Below, in pieces: positions 5,898 to 11,677 of a DNA stretch of 11,677 nucleotides. The position numbers and the translations under genes are program-made. Each line of letters starts with the position of its first letter. The first letter of the stretch is position 1. The notes under the pieces were generated by a model. It saw only the letters and a list, made by a program, of their open reading frames with translations. It did no database searches and was not told the origin of the DNA. This DNA comes from Phoronis ovalis (taxonomy: Eukaryota; Phoronida; Phoronidae): the NCBI GenBank assembly GCA_028565635.1, contig JAOXYB010020159.1, positions 1 to 11,677 on the forward strand, read 5' to 3'.

Positions 5898-8800
5898 GTA
5901 AGTAAAAATATTTAATGTGAATAAGGTGCCACTAACATAACATAAGCCATCCCTTGAGGTACATTGTAAAAGAATATTTTTCCCCAAGAATTCTCAAAAT
6001 TGTTAAATCCATTTTGAAGTAATATAGTCCCGATTTCGTAAATTAGCACTACCACTAGGCCTCAGACAACTTCTGATGGTCGTCACGAATCCTTGTGTAT
6101 AGTAAATCACAGTGAAAGTGAACAACCATCCAAAATGACTTGTATATTTTATAATCCTTACCAAACGAGTTAAAATATGATACTCTGTGTGTATCGTACG
6201 TCAACTTTGCCTACTCTAATCATCATTCCGCACTAGCACACTGACAAAAAATACCAACAACATTAAATCCTCCACAAGTTTGTCTCCCACCATGACTTTT
6301 GGATGCCGGTTAGGATGTCAATTCAAACAAAATTGTCAAAAACTAGTTACTGTCAAAAACACTGTGCATACCGGAAAACGAGTACAATTGTTTATGTACA
6401 TGTCGTTGCTCTTTGTAGTTAACTAATATCACATGTATTAGAATTGAAATGTGGTAATGTCGTAATATTAATACATGTTGCAAGGAGACAATTAAATGTC
6501 AGGGTACATTTCTGAGTGCACAAGGCACCTTTGTGTGCACCTTGCGAATTAAAGGTACATACGACTACGTGTATACATGATTGTACCCAGGGTACATTCT
6601 CAATAATTTGCGAAATTTTTTTTCAAAAAATCAGTCAAAAAAATAGCTAATAATGAATAAGCTGTTGTACCCTGTAAAAAGCAGCTTGTTCAACACCAAT
6701 TCTGAGGCAGTTGTAGGACAAGCAGCAATAAACCAGAAACATGTGCAGAACATTTGTTTATTTAATTAAACATTAAAGGTACCACTAAATCATTGGTCTG
6801 GTATATAGTTGTACAAGAATAATATTTAGCCATGTTTGTAAATACTGTTATTATGTAATATTTGGTTAAAATATATATACTTGTCAATGGTTAGAATTAT
6901 TGGTTGCAAGCTGCTGCTTCATCTTTCAGTCAAGAACACAATGTATCAATTGATTGCTTTTTGTTTGACTTGAATCAACTTATAATAATGATATCCTGTG
7001 CCATTTAGATCTTTTTCTTTGATTAGCTGTTCTTAAATTTGCACTTGTAAGTTGTCTGTGGAATGTCAGTATGGCTATTCTTTGTTGCTAACACGAAGAA
7101 ATCAGTTGGTATTAATTTAATATCCCAATAAAAAAAGCATTATTAAAAATTGTTCTGTATTATTTTTGCTTTCTTATTTTGTAACTCTCTCCAACATTTT
7201 CACATTTGCATTAATTTTATCTGATATCTAGATATTTTTATATAGATGCCTTGTATGAAAATGTATTTTATTTCTTGCTTAAAAGAATTTTTGAAATGTT
7301 TGGTGTCCTGTAAAAAGAGTATTTAAACTAAGATGAAAATAATTTTCTTTGCCAAATCAGTCTGTTTTATACATATCATACTTTAAAAAACTTGTCTATT
7401 AATCTTTACAAAATTTTAAAACCTAAAACTCTGACAAATGTAATGTAAAAGTTGACTAACTTTGTTAATTAGAGACAGGTGCAGATTAGATGATCCATAA
7501 TTAAAAAAAAAAATTAAACAAAAATTCCCAAATGATATTTGTCTCAGCATGAGATTATAATTTTAACTCAAAATTTTTTCCTGACCTAAATACTTTGACC
7601 TTTGTTTAGTGTTTTGTTTTATTCAGAATCCATAATGTTAGAATTCAACAGTTCAGCAACTGTTTTTACTCTTTTTTTACACAGGATTCGAAGTGATCAT
7701 AATGCAGACAATTCAACTAGTGTTATAAAAGAATGGTTAAGTCACACAAGTTCAGAGTATCATTCAGTGGATTTTATGGCTGATGATGAATACACAACAA
7801 AGTCATGGAATGTTTATATGGAAGATGAACCTCCACTGGGTGAGATCTACAATTACTTTATTGAAACCCGGGGATTGAAACTTTAAATAGTTCATAGAAT
7901 ACAGCCTGAAGAGTAATACATACTTAGTAAAGTAATGTGAAAATGAAGTTTATTTAGTAAGACTGTAAAAACTGGGTGCTGGTGCCATATCTTGTATATA
8001 AGATTGGTAGATTTTTGGAATGGACCTCCCGGGGGTACTGTCACTGTTGTAATATTTCCACTGCTTCCTTAGATACTATCCCAGTGTGAAGACCGGGTGT
8101 GAATATATTGTGATCCAGGAGTTTGCAGGCTACTGCAGCACTGAAGAGGAACTGTGATAGCACTATGACTGATGCATGGCAGTGTTGTCTTGTGGAGGGG
8201 ATTTTAAGTTACTAGCATTAAAGAACAAGTTTTAAGGAGCTTACTGTAGATGCTTTTGTAGAGATAACTCTTGTTGATGGAATCATTAGAGACATTGTTT
8301 GATAGATGGCATCAAAGTAATATGGTAGAACCACTGAAGGGGATTAGGTGACACTTTGTATATAGAGAATTTTGCCAACCAAAGAATCTGTGTCGGGGGG
8401 GGGGGACAAAACAATGAAAGATTTTCGGAAACTATGCTGATAGTTTTCTAAATATAGTACTGAATACAAGAAAGCGAGATATATAGGTCTGTTTTCTTTC
8501 TATTTAAAGAAAGAGAGGTCATTTTGGTAAATGGCCTAAGTACACCATTAGGCTCCCCATCCAACCCAATACAAAAACGTCATAACGTTCATGCACATAT
8601 CAAATAAAGCAACATTCCCGGAACTATTATCTCTTCATAATGTGAGCGTACACTCTTTCATACACTACCAGTTAATTTTTTGTGCAGTCTTGACTATACT
8701 GCTTTTAAGAAAATCTCGTTAGAACAAAATCGACACATTAATCCCATTATTCCTGTGGCAAATAGGCCCGAATTCAAATTCCGATTTTTAAAAAATTGTA

Positions 8801-10997
8801 ATGATCTCTTGAATTGTATTGCTTTAGTCAGAAAGTACAACATGTTGACATTACAAAACACCCGAAATTAAAATGCCAGGCCCCCCCCAAAAAGAAAAAA
8901 ATATGTGTATTAATATACCGGTACTATGTGCATATATAGTGTCAACAAAGCCTTGTGCTATGGTGTACTTAGGCCAAGTAGGTCTTTTTGACATTTCCTA
9001 GGTGTAAACACGATCATGTAGATTTTTAAGAGTCTTTGCAACTGATTACCCTAGGGTTTAAAAAGATCCCTCAGTATGAGTACAGTATAATAATTAAACT
9101 GCTATCACACATTTTGTGTATTTAGAAATGTATAATATCCTTTTAATTGGGAAATAAAATATCATAAGAGACATTTTGTCTTTCAGATAAGGGCTATCCT
9201 GATGCTAAAGGAACCTGCCATTGGAGTGATCAAAGGATAACAAATGTTTTGAAACTGAGACAAGAAGGTTTAGAGACAGCTAGAAAAATATGGGCAGATT
9301 ATGTTTTGGTATTATATTATTTTCATTTAATTGTTTACAGACTTTCATCCTGTAACTTAAAAAATGTTCTTTCAGTATTTAATTTTGTCATGAATGAAGT
9401 TTTGCAACTTGGTTTTTCTCTTATATGATCATTTTATTTGGCTGCTGAAAAAATAAAATGGATATATTTTGTAAGTAAAACTACATGTTGGTTACCTCTC
9501 TTACATACTTTATTTGTTTTGTAATAAATATTTGATATTTGTTTTATTTTTTAAAATTTCAGTACACAGATGTTGACAATTTTTTAATGAATCCTAAAAC
9601 CCTGCAAATACTCATAGAACAGAAAAAGTAAGTAGCTTGATCCTCTATTCAGTAGCAACCCGCCCGGGAACAGAGTCTCCAACGGAAGTAGCTTGATCCT
9701 CTATTGTCTTAGATGTATTATAGGACTTAATTTTAAGTAGCTTGATCCTCTATTGTCTTAGATGTATTATAGTATACTACCAGTACTGAAAAATTGACTA
9801 CTAGATTTATTATTCTGCATCATTATGCTGTTTCATGTCTCTGATTTAACAAATTTCTATATTTCAAATTGTTTGTTTAAAAGAAGTAAAGATAAAATAA
9901 AATCATTAAAAAGAACTAAAAACATGTTAAGTTAACAAAACTAGACTTGATTGCAATAAAACAAGGCAGTGAAACTATTTGGATGCTAAATTGGGTTGAC
10001 AATTCAATATGTGTATTTTCCACTCAAGGTGTGAGTTTCACTGGCACTACTCAAATTTTTGTAGCCTAGTTTAGACAAGCAATATTGTTATCCAAAAAAA
10101 AGCTTGTGTCAAACATTATGTTAACTTACCACCTTTAAAATAATAAATCATTAACACTATCCAGTCCTAAATCTGCCAGTGAATCAGTAATCTCTTGTTT
10201 TTTTCCTTCAGAACTTTAGTAGGTCCAATGCTGAATTCTAGTACTGCTTATTCCAATTTCTGGGGTGGTATGAGTGAGAGAGGTTATTATGTACGTACAA
10301 ACGAATACCTGGATCTCATTAACTGGAGGAAATTTGGATGCTATCAAGTACCCATGGTGCATTCTACATTTTTGATAGACCTTCATTCTCAAGACTCTCT
10401 AAAATTGGGATTCTTTCCTCCCCCACCCAATTACGATGGACCCTTTGATGACATCATTATATTTGCATTGATTACAAAATATGCAGGTAAAAATTGCAAT
10501 TATGAAGTTAGTAGCTGGTTCAGATTGAATTGTTGTTTAAAATATGATGTGCAGGTTTACTTGTGCTACTTCTGTATATGTATATAAATTGTCATGACAA
10601 CTGTTAAACTGCATCAGTATGTCGCAAATGTGCAAGTGCATCTTACCCTAGTTTGTTTGCGTGCAATATGTGTGAGGTTTTTTGTGGTAGTGCATCATGG
10701 TATGTTTAAGAAATATGCTATATTAAACAAGTCTTATTTTACCCAAATTGAACCTTGATATTGAGCAGATTAATTTTGTTCAGATAAGCTGTATATTACC
10801 TGAAGGATCCACGAAATTATTATGATATACAGTTTTAAAACATTGCAATAAAGTTGAAATAAAAACTTATTTTTCAGGTGTACCAATGCACATTATAAAT
10901 ACAGAGTTCTTTGGGTTTATTATAACACCAACTGCTGAACAGGACAGTCTACCGATAGACAACGAAAGGTTTAATTTCATCAAACTGGAGTCATGGA
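5641..10997 (+). CDS. COLGALT1: Procollagen galactosyltransferase (COLGALT1/GLT25D1-like), first 331 residues (6 exons, 3' partial)
   Basis: The exons 5641-5897, 7685-7839, 9187-9308, 9563-9627, 10212-10486 and 10878-10997 join to 994 nt with no stop. The product has an N-terminal signal peptide (basic start, hydrophobic core about residues 17-32), then the first glycosyltransferase domain: FPTVMVVILVRNKAHTLPW (50-68), DHNADNST (90-97), GTCHWSDQR (146-154), WADYVLYTDVDN (173-184, DxD at 181-183), AYSNFW (212-217), GYY.RT (224-229), VPMVHSTFLIDL (246-257) and FDDIIIF (278-284). The order and spacing match human COLGALT1. The enzyme transfers galactose from UDP-galactose to hydroxylysine of collagen in the ER lumen. 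The second (GT25, LPS-type) domain and the C-terminal RDEL-like signal lie past the right edge. The intact DxD argues against the inactive relative CERCAM. Invertebrates often have a single copy, so COLGALT1 versus COLGALT2 is not meaningful here. Confidence 0.96.
6015..6190 (+). repeat. Second copy of the LINE 3' tail, inverted relative to the first
   Basis: The plus strand here reads like the minus strand of 4200-4030. Shared landmarks in order are CAACTTCTGA, AAATCACAGTGAAAGTGA (exact), CCAAAA, TATAATCCT.ACCA.ACGAG and TTAAAATAT. No coding remnant precedes it, so it is either a very short LINE insertion or a SINE sharing that tail. It lies in COLGALT intron 1, co-oriented with that gene. 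Confidence 0.72.
6500..6598. repeat. Cluster of short palindromes and an 11-bp direct repeat
   Basis: CAGGGTACATT occurs at 6500-6510 and 6588-6598. The second overlaps a perfect odd palindrome TGTACCCAGGGTACA (6582-6596). Between them, GTGCACAAGG (6516-6525) faces CCTTTGTGTGCAC (6528-6540). It could be a degenerate small element in COLGALT intron 1; no function is implied. Confidence 0.4.
7685..7839 (+). CDS. COLGALT1: COLGALT exon 2 (residues 86-138)
   Basis: The acceptor TTTTACACAG completes Trp86. The 155-nt exon encodes IRSDHNADNSTSVIKEWL and later YHSVDF and MEDEPPL. It aligns with the human segment TDHNMDNTSTVLREWL...YHSVEW. N95-S-T is a potential N-glycosylation site. The donor GTGAGA is at 7840, phase 1. 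The frame stays open past the donor to a stop at 7884, so the open frame overshoots the exon. Confidence 0.95.
7840..9186 (+). other. COLGALT intron 2 (1347 bp)
   Basis: Bounded by GTGAGA (7840) and TTTCAG (9186). The part from about 7960 to 8400 looks less AT-rich than other introns and ends in an 11-G run (8395-8405); it may be an unrecognised repeat. The MITE-like element (8532-8976) follows, with an 8-C run at 8881-8888. Confidence 0.8.
8532..8976. mobile_element. MITE-like element bounded by 17-bp perfect inverted repeats
   Basis: TGGCCTAAGTACACCAT at 8532-8548 is exactly inverted at 8960-8976, enclosing 411 bp with no convincing gene. An open frame at 8680-8871 has no recognisable similarity. 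Weaker similarity extends just outside the arms (AGGTCATTTT against AGACCTACTT). The size and structure fit a non-autonomous DNA transposon in COLGALT intron 2. Target-site duplications could not be settled by eye. Confidence 0.55.
9187..9308 (+). CDS. COLGALT1: COLGALT exon 3 (residues 138-178)
   Basis: The acceptor TGTCTTTCAG precedes the exon and the donor is a weaker GTATTA at 9309. The 122 nt encode DKGYPDAKGTCHWSDQRI, then VLKLRQEGLETARKIWADYV and L. The HWSD.R and K.RQ.....AR..WADY(I/V)L patterns are family landmarks. Its open frame is too short to be obvious without homology, but its phases join exons 2 and 4 perfectly. Confidence 0.94.
9563..9627 (+). CDS. COLGALT1: COLGALT exon 4 (residues 179-200, DxD motif)
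   Basis: This is a 65-nt micro-exon between AATTTCAG and GTAAGT, encoding YTDVDNFLMNPKTLQILIEQ then KK. It carries the DxD motif (D181-V-D183) expected to bind the Mn2+/UDP-sugar in this family; human reads FVDADN. A triplicated intronic repeat begins two bases after the donor GT. Confidence 0.95.
9628..10211 (+). other. COLGALT intron 4 (584 bp)
   Basis: Bounded by GTAAGT (9628) and CCTTCAG (10211). The first 145 bp are the triplicated repeat; the rest is plain AT-rich sequence. Confidence 0.85.
9630..9772 (+). repeat. Triplicated 20-38 bp repeat starting at the COLGALT exon 4 splice donor
   Basis: AAGTAGCTTGATCCTCTATT occurs at 9630, 9686 and 9735. Copies 2 and 3 continue identically to about 9723 and 9772 (GTCTTAGATGTATTATAG). 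Between copies 1 and 2 lies a GC-rich 36-bp stretch (9650-9685) containing CCCGGG. Copy 1 begins right after the donor GT (9628-9629), so it supplies the AAGT of the GTAAGT donor. Confidence 0.85.
10212..10486 (+). CDS. COLGALT1: COLGALT exon 5 (residues 200-292)
   Basis: The acceptor TTTTCCTTCAG completes Lys200. The 275-nt exon encodes TLVGPMLNSSTAYSNFW, GYYVRTNEYLDL, CYQVPMVHSTFLIDL, and NYDGPFDDIIIFAL. It is the best-conserved stretch of the first glycosyltransferase domain. N208-S-S is a possible glycosylation sequon. The donor GTAAAA is at 10487, phase 1. The open frame runs beyond the donor to a stop at 10585, which is intronic. Confidence 0.97.
10487..10877 (+). other. COLGALT intron 5 (391 bp)
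   Basis: Bounded by GTAAAA and TTTTTCAG. Nothing recognisable beyond AT-rich sequence. Confidence 0.85.
10878..10997 (+). CDS. COLGALT1: COLGALT exon 6 (residues 292-331)
   Basis: The acceptor TTTTTCAG and donor GTAAGT (10998) bound 120 nt, phase 1 at both ends. It encodes GVPMHIINTEFFGFI, then ITPTAEQDSLPIDNERFNF and IKLESW. It aligns with the human segment V.MYVCN.E.(Y/F)GF...P that closes the first catalytic domain and enters the linker toward the GT25 domain. This is the last coding exon seen in the window. Confidence 0.93.
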
Positions 10998-11677
10998 GTA
11001 AGTAACGAAATGTAATACATCTTTACAAAAACATTTGAATCCTTTTTTGTTGCAGTTTCAAGTCTCTTCCACCAGTGGACATTTGCATTGACTGCATACA
11101 TTTTTTTTATTACAATATCTAAATGTATAGAAAGCTTATGAAAATTACTTACTAAGTTATTTATATTGTAGCAGAACAAGTACGATATATATTATTTCTT
11201 TTTGTGTTTAAGTTTCTTAAATTAATATTTATATCCATCCTCTGTATACACTCTGGACAAACCCTCTGGTATCTAGTACTATTTTTATGTTTTTGATTTC
11301 TAGTGATATGAGGCCTCTGATTGGTGCGATTTAGATTATACTGTCTTAGAATGTACTGATTCTATTATGATCTTAAAGTCAGTGTGATATACTTTTTGCA
11401 TAAAATAAATAGCAGCTAATACATTTAATTAATACTAATTCTTGCTTTATCTTTGTAAATTCTACTATATTATTGAGGGGGTAGGGGGTCCCCCCAGGGT
11501 GCAATGTTCGCACTTAAAACTTGGCAATGTTTGCTGCTTGCATTTAAGAAGAAAAAAAAAAGAAAAGTCGGCCAAAAAGAAATCTCGCGGCTAGTTAAAA
11601 AAAAAATGTAGCGGCCAGTTGTTAAAAAAAAAAAGTCACCAAAAGAAAATGCTCGCTACTCTGACTTAACAGACCCC
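10998..11677 (+). other. Start of COLGALT intron 6 (at least 680 bp, open at window edge)
   Basis: It begins with GTAAGT. No further COLGALT exon (linker or GT25 domain) could be found to the window end. The last 200 bp are the poly-A/poly-G-rich repeat. Confidence 0.75.
11475..11677. repeat. Poly-G/poly-A-rich repeat with GGCC(A/C)-A-tract units, cut by window end
   Basis: A run GAGGGGGTAGGGGGTCCCCCC (11475-11495) opens a stretch whose second half repeats a motif of short CG-containing words followed by long A runs: TCGGCCAAAAAG, GCGGCTAGTTAAAAAA, GCGGCCAGTTGTTAAAAAA and GTCACCAAAAG. The composition changes abruptly from the AT-rich intron before it. It is probably a transposable-element edge in COLGALT intron 6. 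The right boundary is outside the window. Confidence 0.5.

Larger units (their letters stand above)
5898..7684 (+). other. COLGALT intron 1 (1787 bp)
   Basis: Bounded by GTAAGT (5898) and TTTTACACAG (7684). It holds the inverted LINE-tail copy (6015-6190) and the palindrome cluster (6500-6598). From about 6600 to 7680 I see only AT-rich sequence with homopolymer runs. Confidence 0.85.

Noticed and set aside
5784-5987. Minus-strand open frame of 67 codons
   Set aside because: It is antisense to COLGALT exon 1 and its intron, a shadow of conserved coding sequence.
8395-8405. Eleven-G run (and C run at 8881-8888) considered as paired arms of one element
   Set aside because: Flanking sequences of the two runs do not match as inverted repeats; homopolymers are also error-prone in assemblies.
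8680-8871. Open frame of 63 codons inside the TIR-bounded element, considered as a transposase remnant
   Set aside because: I see no transposase motif or similarity, and the length is expected by chance.
9630-9772. Direct repeats with spacers considered as a CRISPR array
   Set aside because: There are only three copies with unequal spacing, copies 2 and 3 are longer than copy 1, and the setting is a eukaryotic intron.
10991-11179. Minus-strand open frame of 62 codons
   Set aside because: It is antisense in COLGALT intron 6 with no recognisable features.

Overview
This is AT-rich animal nuclear DNA. It holds the N-terminal halves of two intron-rich, conserved ER-enzyme genes arranged head to head. 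On the minus strand, nine coding exons (376-5218) spell the first 251 residues of an ABHD16A-type protein, a membrane-anchored alpha/beta hydrolase known in vertebrates as a phosphatidylserine lipase. On the plus strand, six coding exons (5641-10997) spell the first 331 residues of a procollagen (hydroxylysine) galactosyltransferase, COLGALT1/GLT25D1-like. Every exon is bounded by AG/GT splice sites and all phases join in frame. Both genes run off the window: the ABHD16A catalytic GxSxG region lies beyond the left edge, and the second glycosyltransferase domain and ER-retention tail of COLGALT lie beyond the right edge.

Organism: a metazoan, judged from the collagen-modifying enzyme, the spliceosomal introns of 134-1787 bp and a fragment of a CR1/jockey-type LINE. 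The repeat style and AT content feel like a marine invertebrate, perhaps a mollusc, but that is only an impression.

Layout, left to right: a fold-back repeat (about 60-300) in ABHD16A intron 9; ABHD16A exons 9 to 2 (376-3613) with small tandem repeats in their introns; a long ABHD16A intron 1 (3614-5149) holding a 124-bp duplication and a 5'-truncated, decayed LINE; ABHD16A exon 1 (5150-5218); a 422-bp shared 5' region (5219-5640), the presumed bidirectional promoter; COLGALT exon 1 (5641-5897); a 1.8-kb intron holding a second copy of the LINE 3' end in inverted orientation; then COLGALT exons 2-6, with a TIR-bounded MITE-like element in intron 2 and a tandem repeat starting at the exon 4 splice donor; finally intron 6, ending in a poly-A/poly-G-rich repeat that the window cuts off.

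Nothing here looks like a new enzymatic or defence system. The interest lies in the gene pairing, in how repeats sit around promoter and splice sites, and in the several small unclassified repeats.
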